A DNA stretch of 64,000 nucleotides from Secundilactobacillus odoratitofui DSM 19909 = JCM 15043 (lineage in GTDB: Bacteria; Bacillota; Bacilli; Lactobacillales; Lactobacillaceae). The stretch spans positions 1 to 64,000 of the forward strand of contig NZ_AZEE01000004.1 of NCBI RefSeq assembly GCF_001434895.1. The letters run 5' to 3'. Numbering within the stretch: position 1 is the stretch's first letter; each line of letters starts with the position of its first letter. The position numbers and the translations under genes are program-made. Of the stretch, positions 17,612 through 29,743 are shown one piece after another. Below the pieces are notes generated by a model. The model had not been told where the DNA came from. It saw only the letters and a program-made list of their open reading frames with translations, and made no database searches.

Positions 17612-20215
17612 TTATAAGTCATCATCCGAGTCAGTATCCGATGCTGAGCCATCGTCGGCATCTTCATCGGTTGCCCGTTCAACTAACCGATCTAACGATG
17701 TATCGGTCACATCTGCATCAGTCGTTGTTGTCGTTGCTTCAGAAGCCGTCTCACCCTCAGGCGTTTCTTCTTCTGGCGCTTCCTTTTCAACGATTGCCAT
17801 CGTTGCAACCTTCGCATCATCATCTAGACGAATCAGATGAACCCCTAACGTTGCACGACCCGTTTGAGAAACGTTTTCAACACCAAAGCGAATCATGACA
17901 CCCTTGTCAGTGATCAACATGATGTCTTCTTCACCAGTAACCGTCGTCAAACCAGCAAGTGGCCCGTTTTTGGCGGTGACGTTTAAGGTCTTGATCCCTT
18001 TACCACCACGACCCTTAATCGCGTACTCGCTAGCCGGTGTTTGTTTACCGTACCCTTTTTCAGAGATTACAAACACGTTATCAGTTGGTGCCAACATTGC
18101 GGAACCAACAACGTAATCATCATCACGAAGCCGGACACCCCGAACACCAGTTGCTGAACGACCCATTGAACGGACGTCACTAGCTTTAAAACTGACCGCG
18201 TAGCCAGAGTGCGTCCCGATAATCATGGCTTGATCACTATCAACGATCGAAACGTTGATAAGCTGATCCTCATCCTTAAGGCTCAAGGCTTTTAACCCGT
18301 TACTGCGGATGTTAGCGAATTCACTGACTGGCGTCCGCTTAACGGTCCCATGCAACGTAGTGAAGAACAGGTACTTCTCTTGATCACCGGCCGCATCTGA
18401 CACGTTGATAACAGCCTGAATCTTTTCACCAGCTTCAATGTTCAATAAGTTAATGACTGGAATACCCTTAGCTGAACGACCGTATTCAGGAATCTCGTAA
18501 CCCTTCATGCGATAAACCTTACCAGCATTGGTAAAGAATAACAGCACGTCATGGGTCGACGTTGAGATCAAATGCTCAATGAAGTCATCATCATGAATCC
18601 CCATGCCCTGAATGCCACGACCACCACGGTTTTGCGCCTTAAATTCAGACGTTGGCAACCGCTTAATGTAGCCGTTATGGGTGAGTGAGACCATGACATT
18701 TTCTTCTTCAATCAGGTCTTCATCTTCAAGGCTCAAGACTTCGCCGACCATCAATTCAGTCCGACGTTCGTCACCAAACCGGTTTTGAATCTCAAGTAAT
18801 TCCTCGTAGATAATCTGATTTTGTTTATCTTCACTGGCCAAAATCGCTTCGTATTCCGCAATTGATTTTTGGAGTTCAGCATATTCATTTTCGACCTTGT
18901 CGCGTTCCAAACCGGTCAGTCGAACAAGTCGCATATCCAAAATGGCTTGTGCTTGTTTTTCTGAGAGTGGGTAACGGCTGATCAACTCAGTTTTCGCAAT
19001 TTCAGCAGTTTGTGAACTACGAATGATTGAGATGATTTCATCGATATGGTCAAGGGCAATCTGTAACCCTTCAAGAATATGTGCCCGAGCCTTAGCTTTT
19101 TTTAGCTCAAATTCAGTCCGACGACGGATCACTTCGAGTTGGTGAGCCAGGTAGTACTGCAAAATTTCTTTAAGGCTAAGCACGCGTGGCGACCCATTTA
19201 CGATGGCTAACATGTTAAAGCCAAATGTCGTTTGCATCATGGTCATCTTATACAGGTTGTTTAAGATAACTTCGGCACTTGCATCGCGCCGAACATCAAC
19301 CACGATCCGCATCCCTTCGCGGTCAGACTCATCGTTAACATCCGTGATGCCTTCGATTCGCTTATCACGAGCTAAATCAGCAATTCGCTCAATTAACTTG
19401 GCCTTATTGACCATGTAGGGAATTTCGGTGGCAACGATTCGTTGCTTGCCATTTTTGTCTTCTTCAATTTCGACTTTAGCGCGTAAAGTAATGGTCCCTT
19501 TACCGGTTTCGTAAGCCTTGCGGATGCCTGACTTACCCATCACAACCCCACCAGTTGGAAAATCAGGACCAGGTAAAGCTTCCATCAAATCTGCAGTCGT
19601 TGCATCAGGGTTTTTCATCAAAATATGAATTGCACTAATGACTTCAGCCAGATTATGCGTTGGAATGTTCGTTGCCATCCCAACGGCGATCCCAGAAGCA
19701 CCGTTCACTAACAGGTTAGGAAAACGGGCCGGGAGCACAACGGGTTCTTTTTCAGAACCATCGTAGTTTGGTTGATAATCGATCGTGTCTTTATTAATGT
19801 CACGCAGCATCTCCATGCCGACCTTACTCATCCGAGCTTCGGTATAACGCATGGCGGCCGCGCCATCACCATCCACAGAACCAAAGTTCCCGTGGCCGTC
19901 AACTAACATGTAACGATAACTGAAATCTTGTGCCATCCGAACCATGGCTTCATAAATCGCAGAGTCACCATGAGGGTGGAACTTCCCCATAACGTCCCCA
20001 ACGATTCTGGCAGACTTCTTGTATGGTTTATCCGGTGTCACACCCAGTTCACTCATCCCGTATAAAATACGACGGTGAACGGGCTTCAACCCATCACGAA
20101 CGTCGGGCAGCGCACGAGCAACGATAACACTCATGGCGTAGTCCAAGAACGATGTCCGCATTGTTTTCGCTAAATCCACATCGGTGATGCGACTTGGCAA
20201 TTCTTCATTCGCCAA
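17612..20215 (-). CDS. gyrA: DNA gyrase subunit A
   Basis: An 867-residue subunit that breaks and rejoins DNA. It has the winged-helix region with [19 protein letters not shown] (Ser and Glu at the two main quinolone-resistance positions, the sensitive type), RYTEARMS with the active-site Tyr, and the GyrA box NRGGRGIQG in the beta-pinwheel domain, which separates it from ParC. The C-terminus is a long acidic tail rich in Glu/Thr/Asp. The start is TTG 20215 behind GGGAGG, giving [10 protein letters not shown] as in relatives; the frame is open further up to 20263 but without support. Confidence 0.97.
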   Translation of the reverse strand: MANEELPSRITDVDLAKTMRTSFLDYAMSVIVARALPDVRDGLKPVHRRILYGMSELGVTPDKPYKKSARIVGDVMGKFHPHGDSAIYEAMVRMAQDFSYRYMLVDGHGNFGSVDGDGAAAMRYTEARMSKVGMEMLRDINKDTIDYQPNYDGSEKEPVVLPARFPNLLVNGASGIAVGMATNIPTHNLAEVISAIHILMKNPDATTADLMEALPGPDFPTGGVVMGKSGIRKAYETGKGTITLRAKVEIEEDKNGKQRIVATEIPYMVNKAKLIERIADLARDKRIEGITDVNDESDREGMRIVVDVRRDASAEVILNNLYKMTMMQTTFGFNMLAIVNGSPRVLSLKEILQYYLAHQLEVIRRRTEFELKKAKARAHILEGLQIALDHIDEIISIIRSSQTAEIAKTELISRYPLSEKQAQAILDMRLVRLTGLERDKVENEYAELQKSIAEYEAILASEDKQNQIIYEELLEIQNRFGDERRTELMVGEVLSLEDEDLIEEENVMVSLTHNGYIKRLPTSEFKAQNRGGRGIQGMGIHDDDFIEHLISTSTHDVLLFFTNAGKVYRMKGYEIPEYGRSAKGIPVINLLNIEAGEKIQAVINVSDAAGDQEKYLFFTTLHGTVKRTPVSEFANIRSNGLKALSLKDEDQLINVSIVDSDQAMIIGTHSGYAVSFKASDVRSMGRSATGVRGVRLRDDDYVVGSAMLAPTDNVFVISEKGYGKQTPASEYAIKGRGGKGIKTLNVTAKNGPLAGLTTVTGEEDIMLITDKGVMIRFGVENVSQTGRATLGVHLIRLDDDAKVATMAIVEKEAPEEETPEGETASEATTTTTDADVTDTSLDRLVERATDEDADDGSASDTDSDDDL

Positions 20216-20370
20216 AATAGTACCTCCCAGCTGATATGACAAAGACGCAATCATCAAGTGCAACTTATACGATTAAGCACGACGCATTCACTCACCGAAG
20301 TAGGTCTGCATCCCTTAGTCACCTTCAGTTAATTTGATATTACACAATGATTACTTTGTCTTATTCTTAA

Positions 20371-22329
<1,959 letters not shown>

Positions 22330-22351
22330 TCACTATTAACCCGTGAAACAA

Positions 22352-23470
22352 CTACGCATCAGTCTGAATCTGACCGTTACTGATATTAAAAACGGTGGGT
22401 TGATGAATCAATTTTTGGGCGACACCACTTAAACTGGGTGTCGTTAAAAACGTCTGTACTTTATCTTGAATCGCCGTTAATAGGTGTGTCTGACGACTAT
22501 CATCCAGTTCGGACAAGACGTCATCAAGCAATAGCACGGGATACTCACCCGTCTGCTCATACATCAGATTGATCTCAGCTAACTTGACGCTTAACGCCGT
22601 GGTTCGCTGCTGACCTTGAGAGCCAAAACTAGCAACGTCCTTACCGTTGACGATGAACTTCAAATCATCTCGGTGAGGACCGATCAAGGTTGTCCGCTGA
22701 AAAAGTTCCTTTTCGCGACGATCTTGATAGCCTTGTTTTAAAGCCTCGTAGATGTGTTGGGTATCACTTAAATCAGCCGCTTTAACGGCCGTCTCATAAC
22801 GAAATACCAAGGTTTCTTTTTCTTGTGAGATCTCGTTATGAACCTGAGCGGCCCAGACTTCCAGGCGCTTGAGTAAATTCAAACGCGCGTTGATAATCGA
22901 CGCGCCGTAATTAGCCAGCTGATCAGATAGCACATCTAACAACACCATATCGGACTGCTGTTTGTTGCCAAGTTCCTTCAGGTAACGGTTACGTTGTTTA
23001 AGAATCGTGCGGTACTGGGCAATATCATATAAGTACTTATGACTCATTTGCCCGAATTCCATGTCCATAAACCGTCGTCGTCCTTGCGGTGATCCCTTGA
23101 CTAAGCTTAGATCCTCTGGCGCAAACAAAATGACGTTCAGCTGCCCAACGTAATCAGACAGCTTAGCCTGTTCCAAATGGTTCACTTTTGCTTTTTTGCC
23201 GTGTTTAGATAGCGTCAGCTCTAACGGGGTGTTGCCGCTATGCTTTAACACCCGGCCATAGACCTGCGCCGTATCAGCCTCCCAGCTAATCAACTCACGA
23301 TCATTACTGGTTCGATGACTACGCGCTAAGGCCAAAAAATAAATGGCCTCTAGCAAATTAGTCTTCCCCTGTGCATTCTCACCGAGTAAGACATTTACGC
23401 CTGAGCCAAATGTAACGTCCAAGTCCTGGTAGTTGCGAAAGTGCTGCAACTTCAATTCTTCTAATTTCAT
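22352..23470 (-). CDS. recF: DNA replication and repair protein RecF
   Basis: A 372-residue SMC-like ATPase that loads RecA at gapped DNA. Walker A is [16 protein letters not shown], the signature region is [19 protein letters not shown], and Walker B is [16 protein letters not shown] 23470 lies four bases after the yaaA stop, so the two genes are translationally coupled. Confidence 0.97.
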   Translation of the reverse strand: MKLEELKLQHFRNYQDLDVTFGSGVNVLLGENAQGKTNLLEAIYFLALARSHRTSNDRELISWEADTAQVYGRVLKHSGNTPLELTLSKHGKKAKVNHLEQAKLSDYVGQLNVILFAPEDLSLVKGSPQGRRRFMDMEFGQMSHKYLYDIAQYRTILKQRNRYLKELGNKQQSDMVLLDVLSDQLANYGASIINARLNLLKRLEVWAAQVHNEISQEKETLVFRYETAVKAADLSDTQHIYEALKQGYQDRREKELFQRTTLIGPHRDDLKFIVNGKDVASFGSQGQQRTTALSVKLAEINLMYEQTGEYPVLLLDDVLSELDDSRQTHLLTAIQDKVQTFLTTPSLSGVAQKLIHQPTVFNISNGQIQTDA

Positions 23471-23474
23471 AAGC

Positions 23475-23720
23475 CTATTCAGCCTGATTTAAGCGAATAA
23501 AAAACAGTCCGACTTCTTTAACGTCGACCGTATCTCCTGGATATAGTTTTCGTCCGCGCCGATCATCCGGTTCACCATTAACGTCAACCGCATGTTCTTT
23601 TAAATACCACTTAGCTTGACCACCAGAACCAACGATTGCTTCTTCTTTCAGCAACTGGCCCAAAGTGATAAACGGTGGTTCAATGAAAACTTCCTTTTTC
23701 ACGGCTTCACCCACCTTCAT
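23475..23720 (-). CDS. yaaA: S4-domain RNA-binding protein YaaA
   Basis: An 81-residue protein with one S4 fold ([48 protein letters not shown]-like pattern). It is the conserved small gene between dnaN and recF in Firmicutes; related S4 proteins bind rRNA. Its ribosome site (AAGAGAAA) is weak, and a -10-like TATACT (complement of 23755-23760) lies 35 bases upstream, so it may have a short leader. Confidence 0.93.
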   Translation of the reverse strand: MKVGEAVKKEVFIEPPFITLGQLLKEEAIVGSGGQAKWYLKEHAVDVNGEPDDRRGRKLYPGDTVDVKEVGLFFIRLNQAE

Positions 23721-23771
23721 TTTCTCTTATAATTATACGCTTTTAAGGGGTAAAAGTATAGTTTCACTTTC

Positions 23772-23853
23772 CATTTTTGGCCTATGAGCGGTTTTTTATA
23801 TCAAAAGGGTCATCATACCATTTTGGTTCAAAATCGCTTAGAGGCCAAAAATG
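23772..23853. repeat. Nested imperfect inverted repeat upstream of yaaA
   Basis: The arms CATTTTTGGCCTATGAGCG (23772-23790) and CGCTTAGAGGCCAAAAATG (23835-23853) pair at 17 of 19 positions. The loop holds a second stem, CAAAAGGGT with ACCATTTTG, pairing at 8 of 9. The result is an 82-base hairpin with no T-run. Confidence 0.6.
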
Positions 23854-24108
23854 ACGTTTTTGGGGTTTGAAATCGCTTTTTTAGACATAATGCAGCTTGA
23901 CACCCACTTTTTTCCGGTTTTAATTCGGCTTAACCCACCTCATTGTTACGTTGACCACCCAAATAGTCGATCGGGTAACGCAACTGCTGATTAATGGCCG
24001 AATGATCCTGGGCAAATCTGATATTATTACCAAAGAATGCCAGTTTTGGATACCCCCTTCAGGTATCTAAAGACGTTATCTGACCGTGTAAACACCTGCG
24101 TATTTAAG

Positions 24109-24155
24109 AAAAAAACTCGCAACGTTATCTGTTTTGATAGATAACGTTGCGAGTT
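24109..24155 (-). terminator. Terminator after dnaN
   Basis: A perfect 17-bp stem (24114-24130 with 24139-24155, arms AACTCGCAACGTTATCT and its complement) is followed on the minus strand by T7. It separates dnaN from the yaaA-recF-gyrB-gyrA transcript. Confidence 0.88.
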
Positions 24156-24198
24156 GATAGCCCTAAAATTCTAATTAAATTTTGTTTGAATCACACTG

Positions 24199-25338
24199 TT
24201 AGAACGTTCGAACTGGTGTGATCAGTTGAATAAAGTTTTCCTGGTCTTCAGTTGGAACCAAAGTAAATGGTCGCAATGGTGACGTAAAGGCAATTTTAAT
24301 CACTGCGGCACCAAATGACCGGAGTGCATCCTTCATGTAATCAGGGTTAAATGAAATTTCGAGTGCTTCACCAACCATTTCACTTGGAGCCAATGCTTCT
24401 TCAACGTTACCAACGTCAGGTGAGTTTCCAAAAATGGTGGCCGATTCATTAGCTGGATCGAGCGTTAACTTAACGACGTTATTCCGCGATTCGTGAGATA
24501 ACAGAGAGGCACGTTCAATGGCGGCTAACAGCACTTTGGCGTCAAATTCGGCACTGGTGGTTGATTCGTTGGGAATCAAACGTGATGTATCCGGATAATT
24601 GCCTTCCAGCAGCCGTGAATAAAATGACGTGTCGCCAATCGTAAACAAGACTTGGTTTTCTGATAGACGCATTTCGACATCTGGGTTGTCATCGCCAATC
24701 ATCCGAGATAGTTCCGTTAAACTCTTACCAGGAATAATCACATCATACATGGCAGAAGCGGCCGTTGGTAAGTTAATTTTACGTTGACTTAACCGGTGAC
24801 TGTCCGTTGCAACGGCTAAAAGTTGGTTATCGACCAACGTGAAATGAACCCCAGTTAAGATTGGGCGACTTTCTTGTGTCGAAACGGCAATAACGGTTTG
24901 GTTGATCAATTCACGGAATACGTTACCAGTTAATGAAATCGCGTCAGTTGCGTCGATTTCTGGCAGGCGAGGGTAATTATTGGCATCTAATCCATTGATG
25001 GTAAAAGATGCCGAGCCAGAAGTAATCTCGGTTTGGAAGCCTTCAGTAACATCTAACGTCATGTTGTCTTCAGGCAACCGCTTCACAATATCACTAAAGA
25101 AGCGAGCGGGGAGCACGATGGCACCTTCGCTTTGAATTGCCAGCTGGTTATCTGGGTTATCCGCGTGAATTAAGGTTTCAATCGAAATATCAGCATCTGA
25201 ACCAGTTAGGGTTAAACCACTTTCATCAGCCACTAACTTGAGACCCGTTAAAATTGGAATGGTTGTTTTAGATGAAATTGCACGTTGAACATTGTTAAGT
25301 TCTTTAATGAACGCTGAACGGTTAATTGTAAACTTCAT
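24199..25338 (-). CDS. dnaN: DNA polymerase III beta sliding clamp
   Basis: A 379-residue clamp with the usual three repeated domains, beginning MKFTINRSAFIKELNNVQRAIS and ending with LTPVRT-type ITPVRTF. ATG 25338 has AAGGAG in front. The frame is open to 25446, but that extension would translate the origin triplets at 25379-25411 into a run of Tyr and Pro, so it is rejected. It follows dnaA; the 250-base gap holds a dnaA terminator and origin elements. Confidence 0.97.
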   Translation of the reverse strand: MKFTINRSAFIKELNNVQRAISSKTTIPILTGLKLVADESGLTLTGSDADISIETLIHADNPDNQLAIQSEGAIVLPARFFSDIVKRLPEDNMTLDVTEGFQTEITSGSASFTINGLDANNYPRLPEIDATDAISLTGNVFRELINQTVIAVSTQESRPILTGVHFTLVDNQLLAVATDSHRLSQRKINLPTAASAMYDVIIPGKSLTELSRMIGDDNPDVEMRLSENQVLFTIGDTSFYSRLLEGNYPDTSRLIPNESTTSAEFDAKVLLAAIERASLLSHESRNNVVKLTLDPANESATIFGNSPDVGNVEEALAPSEMVGEALEISFNPDYMKDALRSFGAAVIKIAFTSPLRPFTLVPTEDQENFIQLITPVRTF

Positions 25339-25364
25339 AGGTGGGCACTCCTTATTGTCTTTAG

Positions 25365-25485
25365 TATATATAAAAGAATAGTAGTAGTAGGGCGGTGGAT
25401 ACTGTGGATAAGTTTGAGAAACACGCACGGTATTTGAGTTATGCACATGTGGATAACTTGTGTATAACTTTTAAAGTTGTCCACA
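25365..25485. other. Second origin element between dnaA and dnaN: DnaA boxes, GC patch, TAG triplets
   Basis: Read on the minus strand: a perfect DnaA box TTATCCACA (25411-25403), a second degenerate box GTATCCACC (25402-25394), a short GC patch, four TAC triplets (complement of TAGx4, 25379-25390), then an AT-rich tract with TATATATA. Box pair, GC patch, DnaA-trio repeats and AT-rich DNA are the ordered parts of the basal unwinding system described for Bacillus subtilis oriC. Two or three more boxes lie upstream: TGTGGATAA at 25448-25456, TGTGTATAA at 25459-25467 and TTGTCCACA at 25477-25485. Confidence 0.7.
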
Positions 25486-25530
25486 ACGCCTATTTCCAAA
25501 TCTTCTCCATCATAGCTTAATTAAGTGAGT

Positions 25531-25578
25531 AAAAAAAGTAGTCAATCTGAATTCTAAGTTCAAATCGATTACTTTTTT
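25531..25578 (-). terminator. Terminator after dnaA
   Basis: AAAAAAGTAGTCAATCTGAA pairs (with G-U pairs) with the sequence ending in ATTACTTTTTT, 11 bases after the dnaA stop. On the minus strand it ends in a T-run. Confidence 0.75.
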
Positions 25579-25588
25579 CGTGATCAAC

Positions 25589-26917
25589 TTACCGCTCGAT
25601 TTCAGTCTTCAGATTGTTGATTTCAGCTTGCAGGTCACTGTCCGTTTTAAGCGCATCGGCAATCTTGTCGTACGCATGAATAACAGTGGTATGATCCTTG
25701 CCGCCGAATTCATTACCAATCTTAGGTAGTGAACTATCAGTAAGCTCCCGTGACAGGTACATCGCGATTTGTCGTGGCATCACAATGGTCTTCAGACGTT
25801 TTTTACCCTTTAAGTCGGTTAGAGAGACGTGGTAGTACTTCGCAACTTTTTCTTGAATCAGTGGAATGGTGAGCTCACTTGAGCGCCGGTCTAACTTGAG
25901 GCTCTTAAGTGAGCTAGCGACTAATTCCGTTGTGATCGGTTGATTCACGAGCTTCGAATAGGCATGAACTCGGGCAAGTGCACCCTCTAGTTCACGCACG
26001 TTGGAATCAATGCGGCTCGCAATATAACTCAATGTTTCATCAGGAATCGCGATGTTGTCTGCGGTGGCTTTGTTACGTAAAATAGCAATCCGGGTTTCTA
26101 GGTCTGGAGGCGTGATATCAACTGATAAGCCCCACGCAAATCGAGAAACGAGACGGTCTTGCAACTTTGGAATCTCGCCAGGCAGTCGATCTGATGTCAA
26201 TACAATTTGTTTTCCGTCGTCATGGAGCGCGTTAAAAGTATGGAAGAACTCTTCTTGCGTTCCTTCTTTATCAGCAAAAAATTGAATATCATCAACGAGG
26301 AGTAGGTCCACGTTGCGATATTCTTCTCGGAATTGATCTTGTGTCTTCGATTGAATGGCGGTGATGAAGTCGTTGGTGAAGGCTTCACTCGTAACGTATT
26401 TAATCTTAGTGCTCGGATCATCCGCCAGCATCTTGTTACCAATGGCGTGCATTAAATGTGTTTTGCCTAACCCAACACCCCCATAAAAGAACAGTGGGTT
26501 ATACATGACACCAGGTTCCTCAGAGACAACTAGTGCAGCAGCGTGTGCCATTTGATTTCCCTTACCAATCACGAATGTATCAAAGGTATACTTGGGATTC
26601 AATTTAGCCGATGGACTAAAGCTTGTGGCCGTTGCAGGGTGGTCAAGTGTGGATACCTGAGAGTTGTCATCATCGTCAATCACAAAAACCGGCTGAATAT
26701 CGACTTGCGCGAATTCATAAGCCAGTTCAACTAACGGTTGGGTTAGGTTGCGTTGCCAATAATCACGGTGCAGCTCTGATGGTAGCTTGATTGTTAGACG
26801 GTTATTCGATAACTTCACTGGAATAGCTGTTGAAATCCAAGTGTTAAAAGCTGTCGGGGCGACTTTTTGTTGAAAGCCATCTTTAATAGCGCCCCAAAGT
26901 GTGTCTAAATCAAGCAC
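25589..26917 (-). CDS. dnaA: Chromosomal replication initiator DnaA
   Basis: A 442-residue initiator. Domain I spans about 1-80. Domain III is the AAA+ core with Walker [16 protein letters not shown], Walker [12 protein letters not shown] and sensor segments ([10 protein letters not shown]). Domain IV has the helix-turn-helix signature [17 protein letters not shown]. The start is GTG 26917 with GGGGAGGAAG in front. It is transcribed away from oriC and is probably autoregulated through the boxes upstream. Confidence 0.98.
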   Translation of the reverse strand: MLDLDTLWGAIKDGFQQKVAPTAFNTWISTAIPVKLSNNRLTIKLPSELHRDYWQRNLTQPLVELAYEFAQVDIQPVFVIDDDDNSQVSTLDHPATATSFSPSAKLNPKYTFDTFVIGKGNQMAHAAALVVSEEPGVMYNPLFFYGGVGLGKTHLMHAIGNKMLADDPSTKIKYVTSEAFTNDFITAIQSKTQDQFREEYRNVDLLLVDDIQFFADKEGTQEEFFHTFNALHDDGKQIVLTSDRLPGEIPKLQDRLVSRFAWGLSVDITPPDLETRIAILRNKATADNIAIPDETLSYIASRIDSNVRELEGALARVHAYSKLVNQPITTELVASSLKSLKLDRRSSELTIPLIQEKVAKYYHVSLTDLKGKKRLKTIVMPRQIAMYLSRELTDSSLPKIGNEFGGKDHTTVIHAYDKIADALKTDSDLQAEINNLKTEIER

Positions 26918-27398
26918 TTTACTTCCTCCCCATATTAAATTGATAAATTCAGTTTAGCATGCCGTAAAAAAGTTTTCCACAGCCTTTTCAACTTGTGGAT
27001 AATTGTTTCACAGGCAGGTATAAAGTTTTCCACAGGGATGTTCATAACTTTTGGAATAAGTCTGTGAAACATTTTTATCCACAGGCTGTTGTGCAAAACA
27101 AATTCAGTAGTATCAAGTGTTTCACAAGTTCGTCCCCAGAATTAACAGGTATTTCATCTTGAGAATCAACAAGCTGTGGACTTGTGGATAAAGCCGTTGA
27201 AAACCCTTAAAATTAAATCCGGATTCCACAGGTTATCCACAGCCTAAATTCATGAAACAAATTTTAAATCAACGAAAAAAAGACGCTAATTTTAAATTAG
27301 GTCTTTGATGTTCGGCTTAGGTATGATATTATATTTTAGAAATGCATTTGAAGATGTAAATAATGGCTTCATGCCTGAGGATCAGGAGGTGTAATTTT
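26918..27398. other. oriC: oriC region upstream of dnaA
   Basis: Between divergent dnaA and rpmH lie four perfect DnaA boxes (TTATCCACA or its complement) at 26994-27002, 27075-27083, 27183-27191 and 27233-27241. TTTTCCACA boxes lie at 26973-26981 and 27026-27034, and weaker matches near 27174 and 27222. The sequence is AT-rich between them. It also holds the promoters of dnaA and rpmH and, at 27278-27306, a 13-bp hairpin next to rpmH. There is no reading frame of interest. Confidence 0.92.
27278..27306. terminator. Hairpin at the right edge of oriC
   Basis: AAAGACGCTAATTT pairs with AAATTAGGTCTTT apart from one extra base. On the minus strand it is followed by T7, so it would stop antisense transcription entering the origin from the rpmH side; a structural role in the origin is also possible. 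Confidence 0.5.
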
Positions 27399-27533
27399 AT
27401 GAAGCGCACATACCAACCTAAGAAACGTCATCGCTCACGCGTGCACGGTTTCCGTAAGCGGATGAGCACGAGCAACGGCCGTAAGGTTTTAGCCCGTCGT
27501 CGTCAAAAGGGTAGAAAAGTTTTGTCTGCATAG
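27399..27533 (+). CDS. rpmH: 50S ribosomal protein L34
   Basis: A 44-residue, Arg/Lys-rich protein, [18 protein letters not shown] and so on, ending in [12 protein letters not shown], the invariant L34 pattern. AGGAGG lies 7 bases before ATG 27399. It is the first gene to the right of oriC, followed by rnpA as in nearly all bacteria. Confidence 0.97.
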   Translation: MKRTYQPKKRHRSRVHGFRKRMSTSNGRKVLARRRQKGRKVLSA

Positions 27534-27558
27534 ACCACTGACCAATCAGTGGTCTTTT
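27533..27558 (+). terminator. Attenuating hairpin between rpmH and rnpA
   Basis: A 9-bp stem, GACCACTGA/TCAGTGGTC, with a short T-run begins at the last base of the rpmH stop codon. It would lower expression of rnpA and yidC relative to L34. Confidence 0.75.
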
Positions 27559-27604
27559 ATTTTGAAATTTAAAAAACGTGTAACAGACGTTTTGGAGATG
27601 CAAT

Positions 27605-27964
27605 ATGCGAAAATCTTACCGCGTCAAAAAAGAAGCGGAATTTCAAGAGGTCTTTGAAGCACGCCAGTCGGTGGCAAATCGTCAATTTGTGGTTTACCGC
27701 ATGGACCGTCCAGACCAACCCCATTTTCGGGTCGGCATATCGGTTGGTAAAAAGATTGGTAACGCCGTTCATCGTAATTGGGTCAAACGTCGAATCAGAC
27801 AATCGTTGACTGAACTAAAGCCTCATCTTAAACAAGACGTGGACTTTTTGGTCATTGCGCGACCGTCTGCGTCTGAGATGCCCATGCCCGAAGTTAAGGC
27901 ACACTTGATTCACGTTTTAAAGCTTGCAAAGTTACTCGATCAAGATTACAGCGAGGAAGACTAG
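27605..27964 (+). CDS. rnpA: Ribonuclease P protein component
   Basis: A 119-residue protein with the family motif [26 protein letters not shown] and the N-terminal [17 protein letters not shown]. It binds the RNase P RNA and helps process the 5' ends of tRNAs. Its stop codon overlaps the GTG start of yidC by one base. Confidence 0.97.
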   Translation: MRKSYRVKKEAEFQEVFEARQSVANRQFVVYRMDRPDQPHFRVGISVGKKIGNAVHRNWVKRRIRQSLTELKPHLKQDVDFLVIARPSASEMPMPEVKAHLIHVLKLAKLLDQDYSEED

Positions 27965-28794
27965 TGAAAAAATTAAAACGGTTTTTAACGATGTTTGGGA
28001 TCGTTGGTCTGGCAGTGTTGTTGACTGCGTGTGGCAATCAGCCAATTACTGAGCACAGCACGGGGTTATGGGATGGTGTTATCCTATTGAACTTCTCGCG
28101 GGCAATTATTTGGTTAGCACACGTATTCGGCGGGTACGGGATGGGGATCATCGTCTTTACGATTATCGTCCGGATCATTATCTTACCTTTAATGATCTTC
28201 CAAACTCGCAGCATGCGCAAAACCCAAGAAATTCAACCACAGTTAAAGGCACTACAAAAGAAGTATTCATCTCGTGACCAAGAAACCATGGCCAAGCTAC
28301 GGGAAGAACAACAAAAGCTTTATAGTGAAGCTGGCGTTAACCCAGTAGCGGGATGTTTACCAATGTTAGTGCAACTACCTATTATTTGGGCATTGTACCA
28401 AGCCATTTGGCGGACTGACGTTTTGAAGTCAGGTCACTTCTTATGGTTGCAACTAGGGTCACGGGATCCATTCTTGATCCTGCCAATTCTAGCTGCTGTC
28501 TTCACCTTTTTAAGTTCATGGCTCATGATGAAAGGTCAACCAGAGTCTAATACCATGACAACTATGATGACGGTAACCACACCAGTGATTATCTTTATCA
28601 CCGCGTTAAGCTTGCCAAGTGCTTTATCCCTTTACTGGGTAATCACGAACGCATTTCAAGTGGGTCAAACCTTGGTTATTCAAAACCCTTGGAAGATCCA
28701 ACGTGAACGTGACGAAAAAGAACGTCAACAAAAACAACACGAACGACAAGTTAGAAAGGCTGTACGCCGCGCTAAACAAAGCAAGCGTAAATAG
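27964..28794 (+). CDS. yidC: Membrane protein insertase YidC (OxaA), lipoprotein type
   Basis: A 276-residue insertase with a lipoprotein signal peptide (lipobox LLTAC, Cys about residue 20), about five membrane segments and the family segment VNPVAGCLPMLVQLPIIWALYQA. The C-terminal tail is basic, as in ribosome-binding YidC forms. It starts at GTG overlapping the rnpA stop. In most relatives jag follows at once; here two membrane genes and a repeat lie between. Confidence 0.96.
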   Translation: MKKLKRFLTMFGIVGLAVLLTACGNQPITEHSTGLWDGVILLNFSRAIIWLAHVFGGYGMGIIVFTIIVRIIILPLMIFQTRSMRKTQEIQPQLKALQKKYSSRDQETMAKLREEQQKLYSEAGVNPVAGCLPMLVQLPIIWALYQAIWRTDVLKSGHFLWLQLGSRDPFLILPILAAVFTFLSSWLMMKGQPESNTMTTMMTVTTPVIIFITALSLPSALSLYWVITNAFQVGQTLVIQNPWKIQRERDEKERQQKQHERQVRKAVRRAKQSKRK

Positions 28795-28800
28795 CCTAAA

Positions 28801-28832
28801 GCCATCAACGGTTTAATCGTTGGTGGCTTTTT
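28801..28832 (+). terminator. Terminator after yidC
   Basis: GCCATCAACG pairs with CGTTGGTGGC (one G-U pair), followed by T5. It ends the rpmH-rnpA-yidC transcript. Confidence 0.82.
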
Positions 28833-28900
28833 ACATATCAGGCGTTTTAGGTATTCGTGTGCATATTCTTAACTAAACGTACGTAGCGGAAAGGTCCGCC

Positions 28901-29075
28901 TTTGGCCGCCAGCCCGTTTTTGGGTGGGTAGCTGTGGGACCGACTTCAACCGCTTCGCGTTTTCCGTCTCGTTGCTGAGCCTCAAAACCCACGAGTCTCA
29001 GAAACGTCCAGTACCACTAAGCGCTGCGCGCAAAGTGGTACTATTCACTGCTACCCACCCAAAAACGGGCTTCTG
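28901..29075. repeat. Large nested inverted repeat in the yidC-DUF3290 gap
   Basis: Perfect 22-bp arms, 28911-28932 and 29050-29071 (GCCCGTTTTTGGGTGGGTAG core and its complement), enclose about 117 bases. Near the right arm is an inner 9-bp inverted repeat, AGTACCACT/AGTGGTACT (29010-29042), around the GC-rich core GCGCTGCGCGC. Outer bases continue to pair weakly. The element is more GC-rich than its surroundings. A 70-codon plus-strand frame crosses it but has no ribosome site. It looks like an extragenic palindromic repeat; whether it is dispersed in the genome cannot be seen here. Confidence 0.65.
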
Positions 29076-29220
29076 GCACTGCGGCTTACATAGTGGGTGG
29101 CGTTTATCGCACCACGTCTTCTTGGAAATAGATTAATGCAGCAAGGGTGCGTATTAATAAACGCTCACATTTCAGTAACGAGAACGGAAAGTAGTGAGAG
29201 CAATGAGAGTTTGAACAGCA

Positions 29221-29249
29221 TTGGAACACCCCCTGATTGGCGTTATAAT
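29221..29249 (+). promoter_or_regulatory. Promoter of the DUF3290-DUF421 pair
   Basis: TTGGAA, a 17-base spacer and consensus TATAAT, 33 bases before the GTG start. Confidence 0.75.
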
Positions 29250-29281
29250 AGCGTCATTTAATACATAGGAGGGTCTTTCGC

Positions 29282-29743
29282 GTGACATTTTATACGTATG
29301 AGTATTTAAAAAATCAGAATTTTACCGTGAGCTATATTCGACTGACTATTTTGACAGTACTGTTAATAGCAGCTTTCATTGTGTTTTTAAGGTATTTTCG
29401 TAATCGGACTGCCGTTAAATACCGTGATTTAACGGTGATTTTTTTAATTGCCAGCTTACTGATGATTGGGTTTCAATTTCAAAACTTTTCAGCGCTTAAA
29501 AGTACGCGCAATAATAGCAATAACGTTTTGGGAATTTTAACCAAGATTGGGAAACGCAACCACGTGTCGCCTGAAAATCTGCAAACCAATACAACGACGG
29601 CCAGTGACAGTATGTTGGTGCGGAATAGTAAAACACAGCAGTACTACCGGGTACTATACAATGATGATCAGTCGGGCTTCATTATTGAAAAAATTAACTT
29701 ACAGTTAACGAATACGAAGGTTAAAGTCGTGGGGGGCAATTAG
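29282..29743 (+). CDS. DUF3290 family membrane protein
   Basis: A 153-residue protein. An N-terminal extracytoplasmic-looking start is followed by two membrane helices (about residues 20-40 and 50-68) and a soluble domain with SMLVRNSKTQQYYRVLYNDDQSGFIIEKI. It starts at GTG behind AGGAGGG. In many Firmicutes this family is encoded directly before a DUF421/YetF protein, as here: the stop abuts the next ATG. The role is unknown; the fixed pairing suggests a complex. Confidence 0.82.
   Translation: MTFYTYEYLKNQNFTVSYIRLTILTVLLIAAFIVFLRYFRNRTAVKYRDLTVIFLIASLLMIGFQFQNFSALKSTRNNSNNVLGILTKIGKRNHVSPENLQTNTTTASDSMLVRNSKTQQYYRVLYNDDQSGFIIEKINLQLTNTKVKVVGGN

Larger units (their letters stand above)
23721..24198. 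other. dnaN-yaaA intergenic region with long inverted repeat
   Basis: No reading frame here looks coding. It holds the yaaA promoter side, a nested inverted repeat at 23772-23853, and the dnaN terminator at 24109-24155. Between 23854 and 24108 I see AT-rich DNA with no recognised element. Confidence 0.6.

Noticed and set aside
25339-25446. N-terminal extension of DnaN
   Set aside because: It would translate the TAG triplets and DnaA box into a Pro/Tyr run; ATG 25338 with AAGGAG matches the family start.
28924-29136. 70-codon plus-strand reading frame across the nested inverted repeat
   Set aside because: No ribosome binding site, unusual composition, and the frame is a by-product of the palindrome.
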